Under the pieces are notes generated by a model. That model had not been told where the DNA came from and did not search any database. It saw only the letters and a program-made list of their open reading frames with translations. Of a stretch of 64,000 nt of DNA, positions 51,569 through 61,610 are shown piece by piece. How positions within the stretch are numbered: the first letter of the stretch is position 1; each line of letters opens with the position of its first letter. The position numbers and the translations under genes are program-made. The stretch is from Meira nashicola (Eukaryota; Basidiomycota; Exobasidiomycetes; Exobasidiales; Brachybasidiaceae): assembly GCA_001600355.1 (NCBI GenBank), contig BCJU01000001.1, forward strand, positions 6,324,013-6,388,012, written 5' to 3'.

Positions 51569-54500
51569 TCAGAAATGACTTACGCCTTCACTTTCCATCT
51601 TTGCGATCCTTTTGCTCTGTTCTTTCTTTGCAATGCGTTTCATTCGAACAACTCCATCTTCGGCATTCGTCTTTAGCCATTGAAGGGTTCGAAATGTTTT
51701 GACTTGAGCGGCACCTCTTTGTTGTCTGTGTAAATTATGCGCTCTTGCTCTTCTTCCTTCAGGTGTATCACCTTCGATAAGGCCATCATCATCTTCCACT
51801 GTTCCATCATCATCGCTTAAATGTTCACCTTCGAATTCGTCTGAATCAAAGTCATCATCATCATCATCAACTTCCTCAATTTCTACTCGATTCTTCCCTT
51901 TGTTCTCTGCTTGGGCAGCTTCGGTATCGATACGAAGATCATTAGCTTCTTTATTTGCTGCTGAAATGTCAATCATGCCAGATTCTGAACCGATCACACC
52001 AGCTGCTTGACGAGGTCCAACATAACTCAACTTTCTCTTCCGTGCTACACTAAGCATTCTCGGTTGAGCACGTTGACTACAATCGACCAATGTTTGGAAA
52101 CATTCAAATGCTGCACGTAATTCATGATCACCAGCAAGAATTGAACGATGTTCAGGTCCTAAACCAGCATGGAAAACCAAAACGATGTCCAAATAACCAA
52201 CTTGTTTTAATGTTGAATCACCTTTTGCATCTTTTGTTTCTTTTCCTGCTGCTTCTCCGCTTGTATCTTCCACCATCTCATCTAAAACAGGTATCAATTT
52301 TTTTGTGCCTTTAGATGATTCGGCTAGTTGATCTTCTTTGGTCATATCTCGTAAAACGTCTTGTTCGAACTTTTGCCATTCAGAAGTTTCATATAAAGGA
52401 ACCCTTTTCCTCACTTCCTTATTATCATCCAATCGATTCATTGGTATCACTGCATGAGCAATGCGATGCGAGCGTCCTGGTACTCTCGAATCGCTTCGAA
52501 GATGAATGTAGAGAAAGTTTGGATATCTTTGACGTACAGGAATTCGTACTGGGGCTGCCAAATTCCATCTATAACTCAACGAATCTTTCTCGTGCTCTGC
52601 TTTTCTGTCTTCTACTTCAGGTGTAACAGGTTCAGTTTCTGCTCTGCCTCCTACAGTTTCAAAGGAAATGTGCGCATCACGCTTTTCCAAGACAGCTTTA
52701 TGAGAAGCTGTAACACCACCCACGAAACTACTTGCTACTTCAATCACACCCACATTCCAACCACGAAGTTGAACAGGAATATTGAGTTCAACAGAACGCC
52801 ATAAGAGGGTAAGACGAATTTTGCCGTATCCCAATCCGCCGGTTAAAGTGTACCATTGAGTTACACGACAAGTGGAAGTGATAACATCACTCAATTTGAT
52901 TCCTACAACTCCCAAGATTGGATCATTCTCCCTTTGACGTGCATCACGAACGACCAAATCGATACGACCCGTATCAAAATCAGTCACAATTCTTTCCGTT
53001 CCAGCATTAAAAAATGGTTGAGGATTAAATGTTTTCGTACGTGTTCGATAAACGGCTTCATCGTTAATCAAAACTTGTACGTATGAATTTGGCATCTTTG
53101 ATGTTCCTTCGCCTAAAACATCTTCATCTGCTGCATATTGTGGTTTTTGCGATAATCTTTTACTATTTGTCCAACTTCTTTGTGGACCTTCAAATCCAAG
53201 TCCTTCGATGGAATGAATGTGAAAAGCAAGAATACCACTTTTCCATGCTTTACTTGGAGGTCCAAAAGTGGCTTGTGCTTCACCTTCCATCATCGTTGTG
53301 AGCTTCTTGACACGATCTTTACGTTCTTTACGATGTGCGAGTACCTTTTCGTCCAATGGAAATCCGATCGAATGAACAAATCTATCAAATGGTGTGGTGT
53401 AATTTCGATAAAGGTCTTCCATACGTTTATCCTGACTGGGATCGGAGGATTTTGGTGGAGAAGGAGTTTCGGGTAGAACGGGTAATTGTTTTTCTTGTTG
53501 CTCGCTTAATGAAGCACCACTGATTGGAGTTTCTTCGTGCCTATCCGCCGCTTGTCGTAACAAATTCGTTTTACCTGCTGTTCTTTTCCCTTGTGCTGGT
53601 TTTGATAAGCGGAAAAAGCCAACGCTATAACTCAATCTGCCTTGAACTTTTGCACCTTTACGCATAGCTCTAATATCTTCCGTTTGAGTTTCCATCAAGC
53701 TTGGTTTATCTTGTTCATTATGATGTTGTAATGCACGATTGATCAATTTATCGATCGAAACTTCTACCTTTCCTAATGGATCATCAACCGAAAATCGATC
53801 AGCATCAAAGATTGTCATGCGTAATCGCTCTTGATCACGTACTTCATCGGGAGAGACTGGTAAGATTGCCATTTCATGCCAAATAGGATCTTTCGTTTTA
53901 AGAAGGACACGAGTAGTGAATAAAGGCTTACCTGCTCTTGCGAATGAAACGCTAACAAAAGGATCTGAAGTTCCATTCGTATCTGCTGCAGGAAGGTTGA
54001 TACCTTGATGAATCACAAGAACAATTACACCTAAAGCATACACATTTCTTGGTCCATCTTGCGCTTCAAGAAGACTGGCAATATCCACCGTATAACTATG
54101 AGGCGAGATAAAGTTCTTGACGACGGCTTCAATACTGTGTAATACGTAAGATGAAATGATTGGCAAATGCATTGCATCTATCACCATTCTACGACCTAAT
54201 GGCTTAGCAGAAATTTCAATCTTTGGCTTTCCAACAAAAGTGAATGCAACATGAGCAACAAAGGGAGCAGTTGGAACGAGTTGTAATCGTAAGCGCATCT
54301 TTCCTTCGATACCCAAAACTTCACACCAGACTGGTATTTCGACAGCGGCAATCTTTTGTAATCCTATTGCCATATAGATCAGCATATGAATTTGATCGAT
54401 CGGAAGTTCAGATTGATAGCCAGAAACTTGTGCTTCTCTTTCCTCTTCAGTCATAACGCCTTCTGCTCGATTACTCTTCATCTTTTTACGTCTTGCAGCA

Positions 54501-55585
54501 GGTGATCGATAAGCAAAAGTGAGTTCCAAATTAACAAATTCTCCAACATCAAAGCCTATATCACCTTTACCAGAATCTTCTGCGTGTTTCATAACTTCTT
54601 CATTATTTTCCATGCCGACGTCCATGTCATGAATCTCATTGGCTGAAGCACCTTCGATGAATGCGACTTCACTAGAATCGAGTAAGCTGAAAGACTGTAT
54701 ATGCAAAGGAACGGTACCTTGATCTAAATCTTCCACTCTGCAACCATGTACAATTCCGGGCACTTGTTGCATCAAAGCATCTTCCATCAAATCGATAAAT
54801 GGTACAAAATAATCTTGATTGATCAAAGGCCAAACAGTCTTGAGCACCGCATTCATCCATTCTACACTTTCGCTGTTCTTTTCATCTGTCTCTTGTTGAG
54901 CGATTCGAGCTGATTCTGCTTTCGTCCATTCACTATCATCAGTAGCGATTTGCAATTGAGTACGCAAGACATATGCTAGTATAAAAACAAGCAATAATGC
55001 AAGGATCCAATGAACAAATCTAGTCAAAACGATTGAAAAGAAGGCAGAGATGACAAAGAATTGCGTAATCTTTGGCATAACAGATCGAAGAGGATTATCC
55101 ACGATGATTGGTTGATGATTTTGACGTGGAACAGATTTTTTCTCTGTCACTGCTGACATTGTTGGTGCATCAGACTGATTTCTACGATGCTTTTTGGATA
55201 CATTCGAAATGGTCCTCTTATGAGCTGATCTTGGATCTCCTTGACTGTCAGAAATTGATCCTTTTGCACTTTCTTCACCGTTTGTTGCAGTTGGAGTAAG
55301 TGGTTGCTTGCTTTGTTGTATGCTTGCATCATAACTGCTAGTGCTCTCTTGACCATTTCCATTGAGTGGTGACCTATTTATGGATGTACTTTGACGTACT
55401 GATTGTCCTTCAGTATATCCCGTCACATTATCAGCACCATCTTTTTCTTTACTACCCTTACCCACATTTCGTCTGAGCGAAAGAGAGATTCTTGATCGTA
55501 AATTTGAGCTTGTGCTATCTTTTCTCGTTCTTGTGGAGGTATTATAAGATGATGGCGGATATTCTTCTTCTTTGACGTTTGACAT
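51569..55585 (-). CDS. Tricalbin-like ER-plasma-membrane tether (SMP and C2 domains)
   Basis: Tricalbins hold cortical ER to the plasma membrane and move lipids. The single exon gives 1338 aa. A disordered Ser-rich N-terminus (about 1-165) precedes a membrane hairpin (FFVISAFFSIVLTRFVHWIL and ALLLVFILAYVL, about 170-215). An SMP lipid-transfer domain starts at WMNAVLKTVWPLINQDYFVP (about 245-500). At least two C2 domains are visible: one with GTSDPFVSVSFARAGKP, and one about 300 residues later with PNSYVQVLINDEAVYRTRTK. A further C2-like part is near residue 1060, and a long acidic region precedes the basic C-terminus (MKRIAKKEQSKRIAK). A GTAAGT lies in frame six codons before the stop, so a short downstream exon is possible. 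Confidence 0.88.
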   Translation of the reverse strand: MSNVKEEEYPPSSYNTSTRTRKDSTSSNLRSRISLSLRRNVGKGSKEKDGADNVTGYTEGQSVRQSTSINRSPLNGNGQESTSSYDASIQQSKQPLTPTATNGEESAKGSISDSQGDPRSAHKRTISNVSKKHRRNQSDAPTMSAVTEKKSVPRQNHQPIIVDNPLRSVMPKITQFFVISAFFSIVLTRFVHWILALLLVFILAYVLRTQLQIATDDSEWTKAESARIAQQETDEKNSESVEWMNAVLKTVWPLINQDYFVPFIDLMEDALMQQVPGIVHGCRVEDLDQGTVPLHIQSFSLLDSSEVAFIEGASANEIHDMDVGMENNEEVMKHAEDSGKGDIGFDVGEFVNLELTFAYRSPAARRKKMKSNRAEGVMTEEEREAQVSGYQSELPIDQIHMLIYMAIGLQKIAAVEIPVWCEVLGIEGKMRLRLQLVPTAPFVAHVAFTFVGKPKIEISAKPLGRRMVIDAMHLPIISSYVLHSIEAVVKNFISPHSYTVDIASLLEAQDGPRNVYALGVIVLVIHQGINLPAADTNGTSDPFVSVSFARAGKPLFTTRVLLKTKDPIWHEMAILPVSPDEVRDQERLRMTIFDADRFSVDDPLGKVEVSIDKLINRALQHHNEQDKPSLMETQTEDIRAMRKGAKVQGRLSYSVGFFRLSKPAQGKRTAGKTNLLRQAADRHEETPISGASLSEQQEKQLPVLPETPSPPKSSDPSQDKRMEDLYRNYTTPFDRFVHSIGFPLDEKVLAHRKERKDRVKKLTTMMEGEAQATFGPPSKAWKSGILAFHIHSIEGLGFEGPQRSWTNSKRLSQKPQYAADEDVLGEGTSKMPNSYVQVLINDEAVYRTRTKTFNPQPFFNAGTERIVTDFDTGRIDLVVRDARQRENDPILGVVGIKLSDVITSTCRVTQWYTLTGGLGYGKIRLTLLWRSVELNIPVQLRGWNVGVIEVASSFVGGVTASHKAVLEKRDAHISFETVGGRAETEPVTPEVEDRKAEHEKDSLSYRWNLAAPVRIPVRQRYPNFLYIHLRSDSRVPGRSHRIAHAVIPMNRLDDNKEVRKRVPLYETSEWQKFEQDVLRDMTKEDQLAESSKGTKKLIPVLDEMVEDTSGEAAGKETKDAKGDSTLKQVGYLDIVLVFHAGLGPEHRSILAGDHELRAAFECFQTLVDCSQRAQPRMLSVARKRKLSYVGPRQAAGVIGSESGMIDISAANKEANDLRIDTEAAQAENKGKNRVEIEEVDDDDDDFDSDEFEGEHLSDDDGTVEDDDGLIEGDTPEGRRARAHNLHRQQRGAAQVKTFRTLQWLKTNAEDGVVRMKRIAKKEQSKRIAKMESEGVSHF

Positions 55586-56042
55586 TGTGCAAGCGAGATG
55601 ATGATTGTTTTGGCTGGAAACGATTGAATCTTGAATTGATTTTTGATCTGAATCAATCCTCCCTCACCTTGACATATTCTCGTTGATTGGTACAAAGGTT
55701 TCTTCGATCATGTGGAAATATATGCATGCTACAATGCATTTATTTTTTAATATAAAAAAGAACAACACTGCCTCCGCCGTTCATTACAGGTTATGTACAT
55801 ACCGTATTCTTCTCAGCCTACGCGTTTGCCTACACAACCTTGGCACTGCATCTCATCGAAATGAAGAAAACGGAAACGTCACTAAAATACGCTAAAAGTT
55901 CAATTAAGGTAATTTGCCTGCTTTTCCGCCTAATTTCACTTGCCGCCGGTTGGGAGGTAAATTGAGGCGTTGATCGTGCCAAGTTCTTTATAAACCATAA
56001 AAACAATGAAGAAGCAATTTAGACAGCACACTATGCTTTATT
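55586..56042. other. Intergenic left of the right-hand secreted-protein cluster
   Basis: No gene. It separates the conserved tricalbin-like gene from the lineage-specific cluster that fills the rest of the window. Confidence 0.5.
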
Positions 56043-56906
56043 TCATTCGCTTTTTCTTTGAGCACGTTGCGTCAAAACATCCTGATATTTATCTGCGCCG
56101 AATCTCTTTCGATATTGTTTATGTTGAATTTCATTTGCAGTATTAGAGATGATCTTTGCTTCAAGTGTTACTCCGTATTTCTCTTGCCGTTTTCGGTACT
56201 GGAAAGATTTCTTATTGATCAGAGAGCGCTTTTCAATTAAGACATAAACAAGCATCTTGTACTTTACTCACCGATTTTTTTTGTTCAGCTCGTTGTTCAT
56301 CCGTTCTGATAGAATATTTAAAAAAAGGTGAGCATCATTAAAAAGTACTTCAAGCTGCTTTGATACCAACAATAGATTAAAACTTTCCTTTCTTTTTGCT
56401 ATTAAATTCCTTTTCTCCTCAATCGTCATTTTTGCATATGTTTGTCTCTTTGCAGAATTTCGTCTTTCCTTTGCTTTTGCGAATTTTATAGGATCCTATA
56501 TGCCACGGAAAAAGATATAAAAATCAAGTTTGACATAATATGATTTCTTATTTTAACACTGACCTTTAATTTACTCTCCTCTCTATATTTTCGGTAGTAT
56601 TCCGCATTTTTATACATTTTAAAGGCTACTTTATTCAATGTGAGAGAATGTGGCTATATATAATCAAACTCAACAACAATAACTTACCTGTGAACTTTGT
56701 GGTGAGGGTATATAAGGATTAACAGTCGAGTGTCCTTGTGCTTCTTCATGCTGTTCCTTTTGCGTTGCTTCTATCATTGCAACATACTTTGAAGGGACTA
56801 TATTATCACCTTCTTTTAGCCAATTGAACGTGTCATCATCTTTGACACAATGGGCAAGATAGATAAACAGAAAGATGATACAATTTTCTATCTGAATAGA
56901 CATCAT
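56043..56906 (-). CDS. Secreted basic protein, W-type member A (possibly decaying)
   Basis: Recognisable exons on the minus strand are 56688-56906, 56564-56653, about 56384-56495, 56272-56305 and 56043-56198. A signal-type start (MMSIQIENCIIFLFIYLAH) is followed by DDDTFNWLKEGDNIV, matching DDLFEWWKDDDNI of member B. Exon 2 encodes NAEYYRKYREESKLK, similar to NAGYQRTRREKLK in member C. The 34-nt fourth exon has the same length and phase need (2 to 0) as exon 3 of member B. However, exon 3 can only end in phase 1 at a weak GTTTTA, so the frame does not join. The first intron would be just 34 nt. The gene is either mis-modelled or a recent pseudogene. Confidence 0.5.
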
Positions 56907-57023
56907 GAAAGTTGAGGGAGGAATGAGAAGAATAAAAAATTTTGGCAAACAGATTATACACTGTAATATTTGATGCGGTGCTTAAAAAAGCTGTTCACTT
57001 TATTAACATACGCAAAAATCATA

Positions 57024-57826
57024 TCAGTCTTTTTTAATATTTGCTTTCCTCTTTTTGGTCTTTTGTGTATTTTGAGGAATAAGTTGCTGTTGAGTACTTG
57101 CTTCACTGTTAATAATCCTTTCCTTGAATTTCAATCTATAACGGTCATTGCACCCTTTTCTCTATCATAGCAAAATACCTAAACAGTCAGTTTCATCAAC
57201 AATCAATTAAAGTGGTCAACTTACCATTTCTTTCTCCTTTAGATACTGCTCATATGTGCTGTCGTAATTCAAAGTGTGAACATTATGTCAATATACCTTG
57301 GATATAGAATACATTTTCACACTCACAAAGGTCTTTGCTTCATCTTCCTTTCTTCCCATTGACGTCTTCTGGTTGCGGTAGATTTTTGTTGTATTTTAGG
57401 AAGCATTGATTCACTAGCTCGAACTTTATCTCTACGTTCTTTATCCAGCATTCTTCTTCTTGCTAAGTGTTTCCTGTGTCTTTCCGGATCCTGCTTGGAA
57501 CAAAATTATTGGTAAAGGTATTTTTATTGTTTCGTACAAATCTTACTCACATTTTTCATTATATCCAATCTACGCCTCTTCCAGTATTCTTTACGTTCAT
57601 CTAAATCTTGCTTTCGATCTTCAATTGGTAGGGTCGTTTGATGTTGTGGTACGTTAATTTGTGGTCTTTCCACATTTGGCTCATTTTGTTCATGTCGAGA
57701 ATAAACGACTTCCTTTGCTGTTAAAATATTATCATCATCTTTCCACCATTCAAATAAATCATCATTTACTGCTAAATACTGAAAGCAGCAAACGATTAAA
57801 ATAAAAATATAGCACGAAATAAACAT
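57024..57826 (-). CDS. Secreted basic protein, W-type member B
   Basis: Minus-strand exons 57551-57826, 57327-57490, 57225-57258 and 57024-57161 give 203 aa in a continuous frame. The N-terminus MFISCYIFILIVCCFQYLAV is a signal-type segment. DDLFEWWKDDDNILTAKEVV follows, probably the diverged counterpart of the SP-WD motif. The remainder is basic and helical (YWKRRRLDIMKN; HLARRRMLDKERRDKVRA). The last exon carries YRLKFKERIINSEASTQQQ, aligned with YRRKLKLDVRSGNASEKR of member C, so the C-terminal signature is present in a weak form. One Cys remains in the mature part. It is divergent from member C, sharing a 293-bp promoter region with AGCCCC at 57989-57994. Confidence 0.68.
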
Positions 57827-58119
57827 TTAGGTATTTTCAGAAGGCAAACATTCAAACAAGTGCAAAATAAAGATTGCATACAAGATTCATTCGAGAATCT
57901 CTTTCAAATAGATCTTTGATATATGCAATCTTGCTTCCATATATGAGGCTATGTTCATCCGTTATTGCGTAAAATATTTAAACACATCAGCCCCTACAGG
58001 TACTTTTCAAAATCTAGATTATGGTCAGTAGGATGCTGTACAATAAGTTAGCCTGCCTACTTATACTCCCATTTCAAGTCAGAATAGTAGTACTGAATAG
58101 AATGGTATAGACAACCAGA

Positions 58120-58755
58120 ATGATAACCGTTCATAAATATACGTTTCATTGCTTCTTATCTTTCGTTTATACCGTTTTTCTCATTTACGTTGATTCAACT
58201 TCAGATTCACCTCCTCCATCACCTGATTGGGATGCATTACTATCGGTTCCTATTCATAAAGACTTTCTACGTTCATTTTGGCCATCAGAAGTTAAGTCTT
58301 ATAATCAAAAGGTGGTGCATGACTCAAGATCAAATTCAGATATAACTTCTACTAATCAACAATCTTCTTTCTCAAACGCAAGTATGCATATAAAGCCAAC
58401 TCTTGTAAGTGCTAAAGGTAAAGCTACGAATAAAGTGAACAAGCTTGAAACAAGAAACTCAAATCTAACAGAAGAAGAAAGGGAAGCGAATATATTAGCG
58501 AAGAAAAAGAGAAATGCTGGATACCAAAGAACACGACGAGAAAAGTTGAAAAGGCCAGAAAATGCAAAAAAGTTGGAATTAATGAGAAAAGTACAAAATC
58601 AATATAATATTGAATATCGTCGTAAGTTAAAGTTAGATGTTCGTTCAGGCAATGCATCTGAAAAACGAATAGAAAGTCTTTTAAAAATACAAAAATCAGA
58701 TCGAGAAAGGAAAAGGAAGAAGCTTAAAGCTGATAAACAGACAAGAAATCCATAA
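58120..58755 (+). CDS. Secreted basic protein, SP-WD group, member C
   Basis: An intronless 211-aa product. The signal-type segment is MITVHKYTFHCFLSFVYTVF. The N-terminal motif SPDWDALLSVPIHKDF lies about 33 residues in. A Ser/Asn-rich linker follows, then a long basic helical part (LTEEEREANILAKKKR; YQRTRREKLKRPENAKK). The C-terminal signature is YRRKLKLDVRSGNASEKRIE. It ends with ERKRKKLKADKQTRNP, a strong candidate nuclear localisation signal. No Cys remains after the signal region. It is the first of seven same-strand copies (C to I) that are all intronless where visible. No known domain; effector candidate by layout only. Confidence 0.8.
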   Translation: MITVHKYTFHCFLSFVYTVFLIYVDSTSDSPPPSPDWDALLSVPIHKDFLRSFWPSEVKSYNQKVVHDSRSNSDITSTNQQSSFSNASMHIKPTLVSAKGKATNKVNKLETRNSNLTEEEREANILAKKKRNAGYQRTRREKLKRPENAKKLELMRKVQNQYNIEYRRKLKLDVRSGNASEKRIESLLKIQKSDRERKRKKLKADKQTRNP

Positions 58756-58998
58756 ACAGTCACACTTTCTGGGTCAATTAATCTTTTATATTTGGTTGTA
58801 ATCTACCTTCGTCAACCTCAATAAACGCATACATGTTTATGGCGGGGGTGCATATGATAATAGCAATACACTGCTTTTCAAAGGACTTAGTCAAATTAAC
58901 CCCAAATAATAACTTCAAAATATAGTTTGTTTAGCAAAAGTATATTGTATACTTTCACTTCCAAATCAAAATCAAGACGGTATACCTGATGGTTTATT

Positions 58999-59547
58999 AT
59001 GATTTTGATTCATAGATTCTTCTTTCATTACTGTCTCCTTATGTTTTATAGTACATTTTCTTTCTCCATTGTTTCTTTATCTACTTCACCTCCATCATCA
59101 CCAAATTGGGATGAATTGTTATCGGTTCCGATTCATAAAGACTTTTCCGGTTCACCTTCGCACTTTGAAGCTGTTTCACATCAGCATATGATTGACGAGT
59201 CAAAATCTACGTCAGATATCAGTCAACCTATTCCAAAAAAAGCCATACCGATTCGAGAAAAAACTATAAATAAGGTGAACAATACCAAAAAACGAAAGGA
59301 TATGCTATTTTCAATTTTAACTGACGAACAAAGAGAAGAAAAGATATCGGCTAAGAGAAAGAAAAATGCTGAATATCAAAAAACTCGACGTGAAAAGTTA
59401 AAAAAACCAGAAAATGCAGAAAAGAATGCAATGATCAGAAAGGAACATAATAAACAAAACGCTGCTTATCGTCGTAGATTAAGGCTAGAGTTTCATACGG
59501 GTAATGCATCTGAAAAACAAAAAGAGAGTTATTTAAAGATGACATAG
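58999..59547 (+). CDS. Secreted basic protein, SP-WD group, member D (shortened C-terminus)
   Basis: An intronless 182-aa frame. The signal-type start is MILIHRFFFHYCLLMFYSTF. The motif SPNWDELLSVPIHKDF is almost identical to that of member C. The basic region has YQKTRREKLKKPENAEK and YRRRLRLEFHTGNASEKQKE. The frame stops at TAG 59545-59547. Beyond it the same frame continues for 19 codons with ADRRRRKRKHDADRQSKGG to TGA at 59605-59607, matching the end of member C. A nonsense change has therefore removed the last, most basic segment. Members C and D are the closest pair in the cluster and probably the youngest duplication. Confidence 0.78.
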   Translation: MILIHRFFFHYCLLMFYSTFSFSIVSLSTSPPSSPNWDELLSVPIHKDFSGSPSHFEAVSHQHMIDESKSTSDISQPIPKKAIPIREKTINKVNNTKKRKDMLFSILTDEQREEKISAKRKKNAEYQKTRREKLKKPENAEKNAMIRKEHNKQNAAYRRRLRLEFHTGNASEKQKESYLKMT

Positions 59548-59924
59548 GCAGATCGAAGGAGGAGAAAGAGGAAGCACGATGCCGATAGACAGTCTAAAGG
59601 TGGTTGAACGGTTATACTTTCTGGATCAACTGAGGCTTTACTTATCTTATTATAACAAAAAGTTATCAGTTGCTGAGTTTTAATGAGTTTGTTGGTATAA
59701 TGTATGAGTAATGATATTGCGTAAAGACTCACACATCTTTAGGAGGCAGTACACTATATATGATGAGCAAAACCTCACTGATCTTAAAAGACTCAAGGCA
59801 AGATAGCCCCGAAAGAAAATTTTTATAAAGAAAGATGTACAGCTAAATGGAGGCTATACAATATGAACAACTTGTTTGCATCTGCACCCATATCAACTTC
59901 AAGCAGACATTCTTTAAATTCAAC

Positions 59925-60671
59925 ATGATTATCAATAACAAAGGCATAATTTATAGCTTCTTGTTTCTTTTTATCATTTATATTGTCTTTCCTATCTCTG
60001 TTTATTCATTATCAAGTTCACCTAGTTCACCCCCTCAGTCACCGGATTGGGACGCTTTATTATCAGTACCAATTCATCAAGGCCTTTTCGGTAATTTATT
60101 ATCCTCTCCAACAGAAGGTAGTTCAAATAATCAAGCCATAGATAAATCGATATCAAGAACAGATGTAGGTACCACCGATCACGTTAATATGCAAAACCAA
60201 GAAATGATGGAAAAACACAAAATTGCGAATATAGACAAAAAGCCAAAATATGCGAATTTACCCGAAGAAGAAAGACAAAAAAGACTATCAGAACAAAAAA
60301 AGAAAAAAGCTGAATATCAAAGACAAAGACGTAAAGAATTAAAAGAAAAGCCAAAACAACCAAATGAGTCAAAATATGCAAATCTACCTGAAGAAGAAAG
60401 ACAAGAAAGGCTATTAAAAGAAAGAAATAAAAGAGCTGAATATCAAAGACAACGACGTAAAAATCTACAAAAGCCAGAAAATGCAGAAAAGTTAAAAGAG
60501 ATGAATAAAAGAAATTCAAGAAGAAATCAAGTTTATCGTCATAATTTGATTGTAGAAGTTCAATCGGAAAATGCATCTCAAGAGCGAGTAGAAACTTATT
60601 TAAGACGTAAAGAAGCAGATCGAAAAAGACAAAAGAGAAAATATGCTAAATTGCAGGCTAAACGTTCATGA
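59925..60671 (+). CDS. Secreted basic protein, SP-WD group, member E (internal repeat)
   Basis: I chose the ATG at 59925 because it begins a clean signal peptide (IIYSFLFLFIIYIVFPISVY). An upstream in-frame ATG at 59847 would add a polar 26-residue extension. The product is 248 aa without introns. The motif SPDWDALLSVPIHQGLF is present. The basic region contains a 42-residue unit twice in tandem (60246-60371 and 60372-60497), each starting KYANLPEEERQ and containing AEYQRQRRK. The C-terminal signature is YRHNLIVEVQSENASQERVE, followed by a KRQKRKYAK end. AGCCCC (59805-59810) precedes TATAAAG by about 13 bp in the promoter. Confidence 0.8.
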   Translation: MIINNKGIIYSFLFLFIIYIVFPISVYSLSSSPSSPPQSPDWDALLSVPIHQGLFGNLLSSPTEGSSNNQAIDKSISRTDVGTTDHVNMQNQEMMEKHKIANIDKKPKYANLPEEERQKRLSEQKKKKAEYQRQRRKELKEKPKQPNESKYANLPEEERQERLLKERNKRAEYQRQRRKNLQKPENAEKLKEMNKRNSRRNQVYRHNLIVEVQSENASQERVETYLRRKEADRKRQKRKYAKLQAKRS

Positions 60672-60830
60672 GTAGCTGTACTTGGTCACAATAGCAATTG
60701 TTGATTATTTAGCCCCATTTATTACACTTCTTGGCTGTAGGCGGGGATTTAAATAATTTGAAATTGAACCCATTACTCCTATCTTACTGAATCACACATA
60801 TGTCTTTATCTGACATTGACTTATAAGAAG

Positions 60831-61427
60831 ATGTGGATATCTTTTTCCTCTTTCAACATTTATCTTTTAGCTTCTGGCATCCTCTTTAAGAAGTTGTATG
60901 CAGTTGGTACACCAAATTGGGACGAATATTTAGCAGATCCTTTAGAAATCGCCCAAATAAGCTCTCCTGAGAGGGACGATAATACAAACCAACAACATCT
61001 CACACAAACATTGGGTAGAAAGGAAAGAACATTGAGTCAAACGTCACGAGCTATAAAAAGACGAAAAGAGCGAAAAGAATTAAAAGAAACCAATCCTTTA
61101 TTACACAAAGAAGGCTTAAAAAAGAAATCAGAAAAAAGAAGGGAAAAAAGGATCAAACAAGGATTAGCAGTTCGAAATAAAACAGTTATGAAGAAAAGCC
61201 AGAAAGTGAAATATAAAAACAAAATTGAATTCCTTCAAAAACCCGGAAATGAAGAAGAATTAAAAAAATATAGAGATAGAATTAGAAACGAGAATAGACG
61301 ATATATGGCTAAACTTAGAAAAGAAGCTATAGAGGGAACAGCTTCGGAGAAAAGATTAGAAGTATACGAAAGGCGGTTGCAAACAGCTAAAAAGAGAAGA
61401 ATCAGCGTACAACACCATAATGTGTAA
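60831..61427 (+). CDS. Secreted basic protein, SP-WD group, member F
   Basis: Starts at ATG 60831 and gives 198 aa, intronless. The signal-type start is MWISFSSFNIYLLASGILF. The N-terminal motif has the form TPNWDEYLADPLEIAQ. The basic region is rich in Lys/Arg/Glu (SRAIKRRKERKELKETN; KKKSEKRREKRIKQG), and SRAIKRRKERKELK matches PRAIAQRERLEKLK of member G. The C-terminal signature reads YMAKLRKEAIEGTASEKRLE. It ends with KKRRISVQHHNV. No Cys in the mature part. AGCCCC occurs at 60711-60716, 115 bp upstream. Confidence 0.78.
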   Translation: MWISFSSFNIYLLASGILFKKLYAVGTPNWDEYLADPLEIAQISSPERDDNTNQQHLTQTLGRKERTLSQTSRAIKRRKERKELKETNPLLHKEGLKKKSEKRREKRIKQGLAVRNKTVMKKSQKVKYKNKIEFLQKPGNEEELKKYRDRIRNENRRYMAKLRKEAIEGTASEKRLEVYERRLQTAKKRRISVQHHNV

Positions 61428-61610
61428 TTACCAAACATAATCTTAAAGACAGTATTTGTTGACAAAATTTGCTGTGCTTATTGCATTTTACGAGTTAGTA
61501 CAGCTATCAAGGCTGTGATCTTGATACAATTCTTTGTTTTGTGTATGCAAATTTTAGGTATGGATCGATTTTACTCTATCTTTAACCCTTTTACAACAAT
61601 CATTGCCAAT

